Shown piece after piece: positions 1 to 6,755 of a DNA stretch of 64,000 nt (positions are counted from its first letter, which is position 1; every line of letters starts with the position of its first letter). The translations under genes and the position numbers were made by a program. The DNA comes from a virus. The notes under the pieces were generated by a model. The model ran no database searches, was not told the DNA's origin, and saw nothing but the letters and a program-made list of their open reading frames with translations. The stretch is taken from IMG/VR virus record IMGVR_UViG_3300021197_001026, positions 1-64,000 of that record; one strand, given 5' to 3'.

Positions 1-224
1 GCAACTCCTGTAACAGAGAACGTAACGCCTGTCCCTTCAATGATCGAGACTGACCCGACTGCCCCTGTGCCAGAAACGCCTGTGACAGAGACAATTGCGT
101 CTGCCGTGACTGTGACAGACCCGACAGCGCCTGTACCAGCAACGCCGGTAACCTCAACAGGTATCGCTTCATTCCACGCACCTTGGCCCCAAGTACCTCT
201 GCCCCAACCATTAACAATTGCCAT
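1..224 (-). CDS. Repeat-containing virion protein, module A copy (partial)
   Basis: The N-terminal 74 codons of a leftward gene run off the left edge. It begins MAIVNGWGRGTWGQGAWNE and then enters degenerate repeats of about 20 residues of the form VTGVxGTGAVGSVTV. The complete relative at 52572-53141 shares the same start and repeat type. The ATG at 224 lies 2 bp after the stop of the upstream gene, as expected in this packed operon. The repeats suggest a beta-rich structural protein near the tail-fibre genes. The function is not known. Confidence 0.8.
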   Translation of the reverse strand, partial: MAIVNGWGRGTWGQGAWNEAIPVEVTGVAGTGAVGSVTVTADAIVSVTGVSGTGAVGSVSIIEGTGVTFSVTGV

Positions 225-226
225 CG

Positions 227-655
227 CTAGGCGATACGAATGATCGCATTACTGGCATCAGCCGTTGGAAATTGTATGGTGAAATCTCCAGCGGTGCTTG
301 TCTTATCACCACCAAAGGCTAAAGAACAAACAGCTTTGTCTGACTGAGTATCGTTGTAGATCAAGGCACCGTTTGCAGTGATCGTGCTCGAACTGAACGT
401 GAGATCGGCAAAGTCACAAAACGCCGTTGTGCTTGACGTGGTAGGGGTCACGCTTGTTAAAGCTGCACCCGCCGCCGTGTATCCCGTTCCAGACACCTCA
501 TTTGATGTGGTGTAGGCAGTAGTGCTTGCATTCAATGTGGCAGAGCTTGTGTACAACGCCAGCTTGAAAGTATTACCAGAGGTAGCGGTAAAGTTATGTG
601 TGCCGACAAGAATCTCTTGCTTGAACGATGTGCATAGCGCAGATGTGATACTCAT
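227..655 (-). CDS. Conserved virion-module protein, 142 aa (module A)
   Basis: This is a Ser/Thr/Ala-rich 142-residue protein with no charged coiled coil. It has a clear full-length relative of 143 aa at 53145-53576: both begin with a MxIT/STAxCTxFKxEIL pattern and end with ASNAIIRIA. It lies between a 94-aa gene and the repeat protein in both modules. Its beta-rich composition and place at the head-tail end of the virion operon suggest a minor structural protein. I do not recognise a named family. Confidence 0.82.
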   Translation of the reverse strand: MSITSALCTSFKQEILVGTHNFTATSGNTFKLALYTSSATLNASTTAYTTSNEVSGTGYTAAGAALTSVTPTTSSTTAFCDFADLTFSSSTITANGALIYNDTQSDKAVCSLAFGGDKTSTAGDFTIQFPTADASNAIIRIA

Positions 656-936
656 GTAAGTCTCCGTATTATGTTTGCCAAATCAGGTTGACCCTGAGCT
701 TCAACTTCAGCAGCTAAAGTTGCCCGATCACTTCTGATCGCTTCCTTAATGTAATAACCGATAACCTTCCGTATGTCTTCTTGGAAAGATAACGCCTGCT
801 CTGCAAGCAACGGATGACTGTTCTCACCCACACTGACAATACGCTTTGTTGCAGAATCCGCCCAAAAATCAGGGTCGTGTCCTTTGTTCTGTGTTGTGGC
901 AACAACAACGTTGCCAACATGACCAACCGCTGTCAT
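652..936 (-). CDS. Conserved virion-module protein, 94 aa (module A)
   Basis: This small protein starts MTAVGHVGNVVVATTQNKG and has a helical C-terminal half. The 97-aa relative at 53576-53869 keeps the core VVATTQxKGHDPxFWA and a similar C-terminus ending in ANIIR. It overlaps the following gene by 4 bp and the preceding one by 4 bp, so translation is probably coupled. The function is unknown. The fixed position in both modules argues for a neck or tail-assembly role, which is inference. Confidence 0.8.
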   Translation of the reverse strand: MTAVGHVGNVVVATTQNKGHDPDFWADSATKRIVSVGENSHPLLAEQALSFQEDIRKVIGYYIKEAIRSDRATLAAEVEAQGQPDLANIIRRLT

Positions 937-1571
937 CTAGCAGACCTTACTTCGCCTGAGCGATAGCTGTCAGTTGTGCTGTAACCCTCACCCAAGGCTC
1001 TAAGATCTGCCAAAGCGGAGTCGTATCGAGCTTGATAAAGCTGCATCAGATCGGGTTCACCCTTCAAGAAGGTATATGCCTCAACAAGGCTACCGTATAA
1101 AAGCGCATTCTCTGCGTTATCGCCCAGCCAGCTTGTGCCGTCAGAAGACACGGTGATTGATTGCGGCCTGTAAAAATAATGAAGCTCTACTGTTAAGTTA
1201 CCGTTTGGGGTTGGCCCAACAATGAAAGTTGTGTCATCAAAGATCGCGTAATACTTGGGTATCCCCGTGGTAGATGCTGTTGGATACGCTTGCCGTATGA
1301 AGTTCACATCCTTAAACAACAAGTACTCGTAACCACTGTTATCTACAGCCAACGAGTAAGGCGACAAAAAGTCAGAAGGAGTTTCTAGATAGGTGTTTGA
1401 TTGTGTCAGTGTACCCGTGACATTCTTCCTGAAATTAGGCAACTGAACAGATTTAAGAATCCGCTCCTCTGCTTGAGTAATTATCGTAGGAAGATTGGTA
1501 ACAAGCGTTGTCTCGTTTGTCTCAAGGTAATCTTGTATCGCTGTCTTCAGGGTTGTGAACGTCCACGCCAT
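933..1571 (-). CDS. Putative head-tail connector/neck protein (module A)
   Basis: The ATG at 1571 (MAWTFTTLKTAIQDYLE) is chosen over an upstream in-frame ATG at 1613 because it overlaps the previous stop (TAATG) and matches the 211-aa relative at 53872-54507. The product is 212 aa: an N-terminal helical part (AEERIL, FRKNVTG), a beta-rich middle (YYAIFDD, ELHYFYRP) and a C-terminal helix pair (LLYGSLVEA). It lies next to the gp4-like adaptor gene in both modules, which suggests a connector ring or tail-completion protein. The assignment is by context only. Confidence 0.78.
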   Translation of the reverse strand: MAWTFTTLKTAIQDYLETNETTLVTNLPTIITQAEERILKSVQLPNFRKNVTGTLTQSNTYLETPSDFLSPYSLAVDNSGYEYLLFKDVNFIRQAYPTASTTGIPKYYAIFDDTTFIVGPTPNGNLTVELHYFYRPQSITVSSDGTSWLGDNAENALLYGSLVEAYTFLKGEPDLMQLYQARYDSALADLRALGEGYSTTDSYRSGEVRSAR

Positions 1572-1888
1572 TAGCTTGTCACCACTGTAACGATACCGAC
1601 GTGACCTGAACAATCTAAGCCAACTTGACCCACTGGATTGAAAGAAGCCAGTATTCGGCTTTCATCTAACCCTCTGTCAGGTCTTGGATTTCTCAGTGCT
1701 CTAGGGTCATCAACCCGCACCTTACCTAACTGCAACTGTGGCTGATCTGGATCAACAACATCCTTGCCTACCAAAAATCCTGTAGGTCGCTGGTTAACAA
1801 TCTCAGGCACCAAGTCCTTGAGCGGATACCTGAACCCAGTCATGTCGCAGTAACCGAAAGCGTACTTACCTCTAGTGTATGAACTCAA
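1571..1888 (-). CDS. Small conserved virion-module protein, TTG start (module A)
   Basis: This 105-aa product is related to the 100-aa protein at 54504-54806; both share GFRY near the N-terminus and DDPxALxNPRPDR in the middle. The start is taken as TTG at 1888, giving MSSYTRGKYAFG, because it overlaps the upstream stop (TTGA) and aligns with the relative's MGFASGKNAYG. The longer frame to 1957 would run deep into the adaptor gene. The function is unknown. Confidence 0.72.
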   Translation of the reverse strand: MSSYTRGKYAFGYCDMTGFRYPLKDLVPEIVNQRPTGFLVGKDVVDPDQPQLQLGKVRVDDPRALRNPRPDRGLDESRILASFNPVGQVGLDCSGHVGIVTVVTS

Positions 1889-2577
1889 AACGAATACCCC
1901 CCAGGAGAAACGTACAATGACGCTTTGTTGCGATCCGAGTCTGAGGCAAGCGTCCATTGCTCTTCGTAGTCAGCCTTTAGGGCTTGCGCTCTAGCACCCG
2001 CTGATGGGTACTTCATGCTTAACTGATAAGCTAAACCACTAACTAAGCAAGGCAAGAATCGAGCAGGAACATCTATGTTGTTCGCCGCTGAGTTGCCAGC
2101 ATCCTCCACACGCTCCATGTAGTAATAACCAAACTGATAGGTCTCTTGGTCATCAGGTGTGGGCCACACATTGATTGTGATTGCGTCAGCGTTACGCTCG
2201 ACGTAATACTGCAACGGCTTGCTTTGCGTGAGCTTGTTTGAAAGATTCGAGTACTGGCTTACAGAGATTCGAGTCATCGACTGGTCAAACTGCTGATTGA
2301 CCTCACCTGCACTTGTCCTGACAAAAGCTTCGATAATGTCTAGAATCTTGCCATCTAGCGTGTACTGATTCGTTCCAGCGGTAAGTGCTTGTGTAGCAAA
2401 GTCTACAGACCAAAGGTTCAAGCCTCTGTTCTGCCACTCCAGCATCATTAGGTTGAGGCTGCGTCTAGCGGTCTTATAGTCATACCCACTGCGAAGCTCT
2501 AAACCCGCCCGTTCAAATGCCTCTTCCAGTGAATCGGCAAGATCTAGGTTGAATGTAAACGTGCCGCTGGTAGCCAT
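1885..2577 (-). CDS. P22 gp4-like head-to-tail adaptor (module A)
   Basis: This 230-aa protein has an N-terminal helical segment of the form EEAFERAGLELRSG then NLMMLEWQNRGLNLW. That resembles the helical core of P22 gp4-type adaptors, where a LEAMMAEW-like motif occurs. These proteins form the ring that joins the portal to the tail hub. The C-terminal half contains a conserved RFLPCLVSGLAYQLSMK block, also present in the relative at 54809-55693. That relative carries an extra insertion of about 65 residues that is absent here. Family assignment is from motif resemblance. Confidence 0.7.
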   Translation of the reverse strand: MATSGTFTFNLDLADSLEEAFERAGLELRSGYDYKTARRSLNLMMLEWQNRGLNLWSVDFATQALTAGTNQYTLDGKILDIIEAFVRTSAGEVNQQFDQSMTRISVSQYSNLSNKLTQSKPLQYYVERNADAITINVWPTPDDQETYQFGYYYMERVEDAGNSAANNIDVPARFLPCLVSGLAYQLSMKYPSAGARAQALKADYEEQWTLASDSDRNKASLYVSPGGYSF

Positions 2578-2859
2578 CTAGATCATTCTTCCGCGAGTCT
2601 TACCCTTGATAGCTATCCCATCAATAGGCTTTGTTCTTGTCTTACCTCCGGCGCTCATGGAGGTAGAGCCAGCCGTAATTTTTTCCATGCGCTCCTTTTC
2701 AGCAGCTTCAGCGGCCTCCCTCTCTAGTCGCCGATCTTTCTTTTTATCGCGCTGACGCTTCAGGTAACCACCCAGAGGGCTGATAGCAGCTAATGGCTCT
2801 TGAGCTATTAAACCACCCAAACCACCACCAAGTATTTGCCCTATCTCTTTCTTACCCAT
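2578..2859 (-). CDS. Small basic/charged protein, 93 aa
   Basis: The N-terminus is Gly-rich (GQILGGGLGGLIAQ), followed by a highly charged helical segment rich in Lys, Arg and Glu (RLEREAAEAAEKERMEK) and a basic tail. No relative is found at the equivalent place in module B. Its start overlaps the stop of the 32-codon gene upstream by one base. I do not recognise the family. The charge pattern suggests a nucleic-acid or scaffold contact, which is inference. Confidence 0.72.
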   Translation of the reverse strand: MGKKEIGQILGGGLGGLIAQEPLAAISPLGGYLKRQRDKKKDRRLEREAAEAAEKERMEKITAGSTSMSAGGKTRTKPIDGIAIKGKTRGRMI

Positions 2860-2957
2860 TACGGCCTCCTAGCCTTTTGCTTCTTCTTAGAAACGCGCTT
2901 CTTCTTTGCTGGCGCATTCTTAATCTGTTTACCCATTTGCGCCCGACTAATTGCCAT
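2859..2957 (-). CDS. 32-aa basic peptide sharing the capsid N-terminus
   Basis: ATG at 2957 and TAA at 2859-2861 encode 32 residues beginning MAISRAQMGKQIKN and ending in a Lys/Arg-rich tail. It exactly fills the space between its neighbours: the ATG overlaps the upstream stop (ATGA) and its TAA overlaps the next ATG. The first eight residues, MAISRAQM, are identical to those of the capsid protein at 4753-5661, but Ser and Arg use different codons. The perfect fit in the operon supports it as real. The function is unknown. Confidence 0.68.
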   Translation of the reverse strand: MAISRAQMGKQIKNAPAKKKRVSKKKQKARRP

Positions 2958-3289
2958 CAGTCTCGACCAAACTTTTGTTTCTGTGACTTAGGTGGACTCT
3001 TAGTGCTACCACCCTTGCCAGACCAAAACACCTTATTCGCCCAGTATGCGGCTGATGTCTTGCCCTTTTTGATATTCTTGCCGTGACGGGCTTTGAAGCT
3101 TTTACGCGCTTCTGCTGAATAATTATGCCCCATCTTCTGATCACCAAACCGAATGATCTTCATCTTTTCGCCATCCCTAACAGCAACAACCGCCTTCTTA
3201 GACGGATGCTTTGGGGTGCGCTTTGGTTTGTTCAGTCCACTAAGACCAACCTTTTTTAGCCGGTTCTTCTCTGCATCGGTCAAACTCAT
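2957..3289 (-). CDS. DUF6321-like small basic protein (module A)
   Basis: This 110-aa protein contains LNKPKRTPKHPSKKAV, then IIRFGDQKMGHNYS, then SFKARHGKNIKKGK and AAYWANKV. The same blocks in the same order occur in the 94-aa relative at 57188-57472 (NKPKRTPGKTKKSA, VRFGDPKM, FRARHKCD, ARYWSCK). This is a widespread small phage family that I recall as DUF6321. The high lysine content fits a DNA-contacting or packaged minor virion protein, but no function has been shown that I know of. Confidence 0.78.
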   Translation of the reverse strand: MSLTDAEKNRLKKVGLSGLNKPKRTPKHPSKKAVVAVRDGEKMKIIRFGDQKMGHNYSAEARKSFKARHGKNIKKGKTSAAYWANKVFWSGKGGSTKSPPKSQKQKFGRD

Positions 3290-3540
3290 TTGCGATGCCT
3301 CGCTGTTTTCTTAGCTATCTTCTTGGGCTGCTTTGAGTGCTGCTTTCCCTTCTTGGTGTCTTCTCGTTTCTTCTTGGAAGTGGCAGCGTACTCCTTGTCT
3401 GATAGAGCCTTTCTAGCCTTCTTCGGGAGATACCTTTCACCTGTCGCCTTCTTGCCTTGGGTAGAGGGTTTACCAGACTTGGTTCCCCACTCCTGCTTTG
3501 TCCACTTCTTCAAGGACTTCTGGGACTTCTTGAGAGGCAT
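3286..3540 (-). CDS. DUF5872-like small basic protein (module A)
   Basis: This 84-aa, very Lys-rich protein has the order LKKWTKQEW, GERYLPKKARKALSDKEYAAT, KGKQ and KKIAKKTARHRK. It matches a common small phage family that I recall as DUF5872. The longer relative in module B (56641-56967) keeps DRCLPESKARSLTKAERAAT and shares the basic end. It overlaps its neighbours by 1-4 bp. The biochemical role is unknown. Confidence 0.77.
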   Translation of the reverse strand: MPLKKSQKSLKKWTKQEWGTKSGKPSTQGKKATGERYLPKKARKALSDKEYAATSKKKREDTKKGKQHSKQPKKIAKKTARHRK

Positions 3541-3731
3541 TAGTCTTTGTAGCCCCCGCCAGATTCCTTATAACGCTTAGCCAGCATCTGCGCTTTACGC
3601 GCAGACCACTGACCAGGCTTGCCGCCTTTACCACTAGCTTTGATTGAGTTGAACAGCCTCTTACGCAAAGCTGGCTTCGTGTAGTTGCCAGCTTCGTTTA
3701 CTCGAGACTTGCTTTTCTTTTTCTCAGCCAT
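3540..3731 (-). CDS. Small Lys/Gly-rich phage protein, 63 aa
   Basis: The start is placed at ATG 3731 (MAEKKKSKSRVNEAGN), just after the upstream stop, rather than the longer frame to 3779. The latter would add a Cys-rich leader lying inside the preceding gene. The protein contains YTKPALRKRLFNSIKASGKG and QWSARKAQMLAKRYK, a pattern I know from many marine phage contigs without a function. No relative was found in module B, where a different small protein (56967-57188) takes the slot. Confidence 0.75.
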   Translation of the reverse strand: MAEKKKSKSRVNEAGNYTKPALRKRLFNSIKASGKGGKPGQWSARKAQMLAKRYKESGGGYKD

Positions 3732-3732
3732 C

Positions 3733-4137
3733 TTAGAAGTGCTTACGCACCTGCATGATGATGCTATACACATCACCACTAGAGTGCCCTACAGTGGTAA
3801 ACAATACGTCGCCGTTGACGCCAGAGCCTGCGTTGTTGGGTATGCCTGTAAAATCAGACAGATCCAACGTGTCAGCCCAGTCGGCGTTTAACTGCCAAGC
3901 AAGCACGTTAGTAGATGCATTAAAGAAGATCTTCACACCCATACCAATGGTCGAGTAATAGATCTTCTGAATGCTTACCTTCGTACAAGCAGCGCCTGTC
4001 ACAGGATCAGAGGCAAGCGCAGATACGTCAATTTTAGTAACTGCACTCTCGCCACTTCCATCGCTCACATTAGTGAATCGAAAGATAGCTGTGTTGCCAT
4101 CGTCCTGTATGGTTTGAGTTGCTACTGCATCAGCCAT
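3733..4137 (-). CDS. Conserved capsid-proximal structural protein, 134 aa
   Basis: This beta-rich protein has the blocks FRFTNVSDGSGESAVTKIDV, YYSTIGMGVKIFFNA and GDVLFTTVGHSSGDVYSIIM. The family is common next to phage capsid genes and is probably a virion surface or minor head protein. It is encoded directly before the small basic genes. Module B has no clear relative; there a 205-aa protein (57490-58107) holds the equivalent place. The role is inferred from composition and position. Confidence 0.72.
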   Translation of the reverse strand: MADAVATQTIQDDGNTAIFRFTNVSDGSGESAVTKIDVSALASDPVTGAACTKVSIQKIYYSTIGMGVKIFFNASTNVLAWQLNADWADTLDLSDFTGIPNNAGSGVNGDVLFTTVGHSSGDVYSIIMQVRKHF

Positions 4138-4149
4138 ATCAAGCTCCTG

Positions 4150-4659
4150 TTACTGATCGGCAAATGCAGGCGCGGTTGTGCTCGTAACATTTCCGAAGAT
4201 TTGATAGTTGGTAGTGTTCAAACCAACGATGGTTACATCAAATCCGGCAGGCACATTCAACTGTATGCTGCTGTTAGAGTTGCCATCAGAGAATACTGAA
4301 CTCACCTCGTTACCATCCGTATCTAAGAAAGTAACACCGCCAATATAAAAGTTAGTGTTTCCTGGGGTGACGATGATTGCGTCAGTCGCATCAGCAGCGC
4401 CGCCAGCGTAAACAAAACGGAACACAGAACCGGCGATTGGCGCAGGTAAGGTGTAAGTGTTGTCTTGACCGCCATCTGGGACAAGTATGGTTCTGCCGCT
4501 ATGCGTGGCATTAGTAATCGTAATATTGCCGTCAGCTAGGCTTACAGGGCCGTCACCAATAGTTGCAACCTCAGTAATCGCACCAGAGGTGCTGTCTTTG
4601 CTTACGGTTTTGAAGGTGCTTTCAGAGCGAACCGCACCAGTGAAAGTTGTAGTACCCAT
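4150..4659 (-). CDS. Probable head decoration/structural protein (module A)
   Basis: This 169-aa, Thr/Gly/Asn-rich protein begins MGTTTFTGAVRSESTFKTVS. The 182-aa relative at 58120-58668 begins MANTTFTGPVRSEGGFQVVS, so the N-terminal element is conserved while the rest has diverged. It is the first gene after the capsid terminator in both modules. The beta-sandwich-like composition and place beside the capsid gene suggest a capsid decoration protein or fibre. Function is inferred from context. Confidence 0.68.
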   Translation of the reverse strand: MGTTTFTGAVRSESTFKTVSKDSTSGAITEVATIGDGPVSLADGNITITNATHSGRTILVPDGGQDNTYTLPAPIAGSVFRFVYAGGAADATDAIIVTPGNTNFYIGGVTFLDTDGNEVSSVFSDGNSNSSIQLNVPAGFDVTIVGLNTTNYQIFGNVTSTTAPAFADQ

Positions 4660-4687
4660 TGTAGTCTCCTGTCTGGGTTAGTCCTTA

Positions 4688-4703
4688 TGTTCCACGTGGA
4701 ACA
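4688..4703. promoter_or_regulatory. Perfect 16-bp palindrome matching chromosomal parS
   Basis: TGTTCCACGTGGAACA is a perfect 16-bp palindrome and fits the consensus of bacterial chromosomal parS sites (TGTTnCACGTGnAACA), the CTP-dependent ParB binding sequence. It lies in the 93-bp gap between the capsid gene (ending at 4753, read leftward) and the 169-aa gene. It is just beyond the capsid terminator and 29 bp before the next ATG. No parB or parA is visible in the window. Module B lacks the site in the equivalent gap. ParB binding is inferred from sequence match only. Confidence 0.6.
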
Positions 4704-4713
4704 ATCGGTCAGG

Positions 4714-4741
4714 AAAAAAGGTGGCCCCATAAGGAGCCACC
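4714..4741 (-). terminator. Intrinsic terminator after capsid gene A
   Basis: Read leftward, the stem GGTGGC/GCCACC (4736-4741 with 4720-4725) with a 10-nt loop is followed by six T (plus-strand A run at 4714-4719). It sits 12 bp downstream of the capsid stop codon. It would end most transcripts after the capsid gene. Module B has a terminator at the same place (near 58735-58770). Confidence 0.7.
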
Positions 4742-4752
4742 AATCCTTGACT

Positions 4753-5661
4753 CTAGCTAGAGCCTGGCGATCCGTAAATACCCAATGGGTCAGATACACC
4801 AAATGAGTAACGCTCACGCGCTTTATAGCGCACGTTACCTGTGTCGAAGTCACCGTCCATAGACGTTTCAAGCGGAGTACGCTCGAACATCTTCATACCA
4901 TTCGGTACATCGGTGATCAAGAAGAAAGCATTGCTGTCAGTCAGGTAATGATTGACGGCGTAACCTTCTGGGATCGCACCCATGTTACGGATGGCATTGA
5001 TGTCGTTGTCAGCAGTGCCAACACGCTGAGTGGTTTCGAGCAGACGATCTGCTGTAAACATCAAAGCGGGTGGTACGATCAAACGACGAGGACGTGCTGC
5101 AATCAGTAGACCTCGCTCATCAGTGAAAGCAGCGATCTCAATGATTGCATTTTCCAAAGATGTTTCGTTCAAGTCAGCGCCAGTAGATGGACGGTTGGCA
5201 TTGGTGCCACCATTCACTAATGGATGCGAAGCGTTGAACAGGGTAACACCGTCTCCAGACTGGAAGCTGGTGAAGCCATTGTTCAGCGAGTTAGCTGCTT
5301 TGACTTGCTTCGTGTACGCCATAGCGCGAGAAAGCGCCTTGGTGTAACGAGCCGAAAGAGAATCGTACAAATTGTCTTCCATCGCTTCCTCGGTGATCGC
5401 AAAGCCCATCGAAATGGTTTCGTGATTGTACCGAGCGGTGAAAGACTCTTGCGCTGAGTCATAGCTCGTTGCTGCACCTTCTGCCTTAACAGGAGCCGCT
5501 GCAAAGCCTGACAGCTTTACCTCTTCCTCGAATGAACGATCAGAGCTTTCTGTCTCATAAATGAGAGTGTGCTCGTCTTCGTATTTTTCGTACTCCAAAC
5601 CAAACAGGGCGTTAAGCCCAGGCAGGAGTTCTTTAAGCATTTGCGCTCTTGAAATTGCCAT
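4753..5661 (-). CDS. Major capsid protein, Mu gpT-like HK97 fold (module A)
   Basis: This 302-aa protein begins MAISRAQMLKELLPGLNALF. It has the typical middle FNASHPLVNGG, then NETSLENAIIEIAAFTDERG followed by RRLIVPPALMFTADRLL, as in Mu gpT-type major head subunits. It ends with KARERYSFGVSDP. No delta domain or protease motif is visible. The 301-aa relative at 58789-59694 aligns along its whole length. Upstream genes encode a putative decoration protein, scaffold and GroES-like chaperonin, as expected for head assembly. An intrinsic terminator follows. Confidence 0.85.
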   Translation of the reverse strand: MAISRAQMLKELLPGLNALFGLEYEKYEDEHTLIYETESSDRSFEEEVKLSGFAAAPVKAEGAATSYDSAQESFTARYNHETISMGFAITEEAMEDNLYDSLSARYTKALSRAMAYTKQVKAANSLNNGFTSFQSGDGVTLFNASHPLVNGGTNANRPSTGADLNETSLENAIIEIAAFTDERGLLIAARPRRLIVPPALMFTADRLLETTQRVGTADNDINAIRNMGAIPEGYAVNHYLTDSNAFFLITDVPNGMKMFERTPLETSMDGDFDTGNVRYKARERYSFGVSDPLGIYGSPGSS

Positions 5662-5674
5662 TGCCTAATTCTCC

Positions 5675-6262
5675 TTATACGCCGAGCTTGGTTTCGTAAG
5701 CGTGGCTCAAGGGCAGATAGGTAACGATGCAATCTGTGAATGCATCACCTACGGTGCTTGATGGGCCATCTACGAAATCAACGACACGCAGTGGTAGTGT
5801 ATTAGTCGTAGCGATAGAGCCGCCGTCTAGGGCGTTCTTGCTTCGACCGATTGAGGTTGATCCAGCAGTGCTAACCGCTGAGATGTTGTTTCCAAGGCCG
5901 GTCTGAGCAATAGCCTCATCACCTTGCATACGGAACAACAACTTAGGATCGTCAACAACGTAAGCAACGATATCGTCAGCAGCCGTAGATGCTGGGAATT
6001 GTTGGTTAAACGTCTTTTGGTTTGTTGATGGGTCTGTGTAAGCGCAGCCTACAAAGATACCAACAGTGCCAGCAGCAACAGAAGTTGTTACAGCGGCTTT
6101 TTCAACGGTGCCAGCAGCAACCAGCTTTACGAAATCACCATAAAAAATAGCGGTAGCGTAAGCATTAGCGATCTTAATGTGACGAACTTTTCCCGTGAAC
6201 GAGCCGCTCGCACTTAAAGTATCAACTGGTTCGGCACCCATAGGGGTAGCAACAGTAGCCAT
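5675..6262 (-). CDS. Capsid-proximal structural protein, 195 aa (module A)
   Basis: This Ala/Thr/Val-rich protein is encoded 13 bp upstream of the capsid gene. It has the beta-rich pattern of phage head-stabilising or decoration proteins (FVKLVAAGTVEKA, VGIFVGCAYTDP). The 216-aa relative at 60358-59708 shares the order of blocks (GVLMGVEYVDSVSKKPVF, GRSNSAL, LPLKIMGIVDD). A role as head decoration protein or capsid vertex protein is inferred from position next to the capsid gene. Confidence 0.72.
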   Translation of the reverse strand: MATVATPMGAEPVDTLSASGSFTGKVRHIKIANAYATAIFYGDFVKLVAAGTVEKAAVTTSVAAGTVGIFVGCAYTDPSTNQKTFNQQFPASTAADDIVAYVVDDPKLLFRMQGDEAIAQTGLGNNISAVSTAGSTSIGRSKNALDGGSIATTNTLPLRVVDFVDGPSSTVGDAFTDCIVTYLPLSHAYETKLGV

Positions 6263-6302
6263 AATGGCCTCCTAGTTAATAATAACTAACCCCTGCTAAG
6301 AG

Positions 6303-6755
6303 TTAGTTTCTTCCAAAAGTAGTCCTAGTGCTACGCTCTGGATTGAGCATAGGCATTCTAGGGTCGCTTTCTCTTAGGTAGTTGTTATCAACCGATGACA
6401 TTTGGTTTTCCGCTATGTTCTGGAAATGTTGCGTTCTAGCAGCCATCGTTTCCTCTGGTGCTTTGCACAACAACAATCCACCAACCTCAATGTTGCCTTC
6501 AAACTGAGATCCGATATCGGAAGCCAGCATTAGTTCAGGATGGTCTTCAGCCTTTACGGGCGACCAACCTTCTCTGAACATTTTAGAAACATGGGTGTTG
6601 TCGGATTGACCAAGAAGCGATGTCTTAACCCACCGAAACACATAACCATCTTGTGGCTCTGGGTCAGGCAGGATCGAGGCAGGCTTCCATGTGTCAGTCG
6701 GTCTTTCATCTACTTTACGAGAAGTTGATTTTCTTGGTGTGCGCTCTTCAGACAT
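6303..6755 (-). CDS. Conserved head-module protein, 150 aa (module A)
   Basis: This charged protein has a Ser/Lys/Arg-rich N-terminus, then FRWVKTSLLGQSDNTHVSKM, EGWSPVKAEDHPE and VGGLLLCKAPEETMAARTQH. The relative at 60376-60861 keeps FKHRWIRAEVRGFEDRTNIS, REGYELVRRDEYPD and VGGLLLARIPLETVAERTEY. The gene always lies between scaffold and decoration genes. The function is not known to me. It could assist prohead assembly. Confidence 0.75.
   Translation of the reverse strand: MSEERTPRKSTSRKVDERPTDTWKPASILPDPEPQDGYVFRWVKTSLLGQSDNTHVSKMFREGWSPVKAEDHPELMLASDIGSQFEGNIEVGGLLLCKAPEETMAARTQHFQNIAENQMSSVDNNYLRESDPRMPMLNPERSTRTTFGRN

Noticed and set aside
40-243. Plus-strand ORF over the left-edge repeat gene
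   Set aside because: It is antisense to the repeat gene, low in complexity and lacks a ribosome site; the leftward frame has a full-length relative at 52572-53141.
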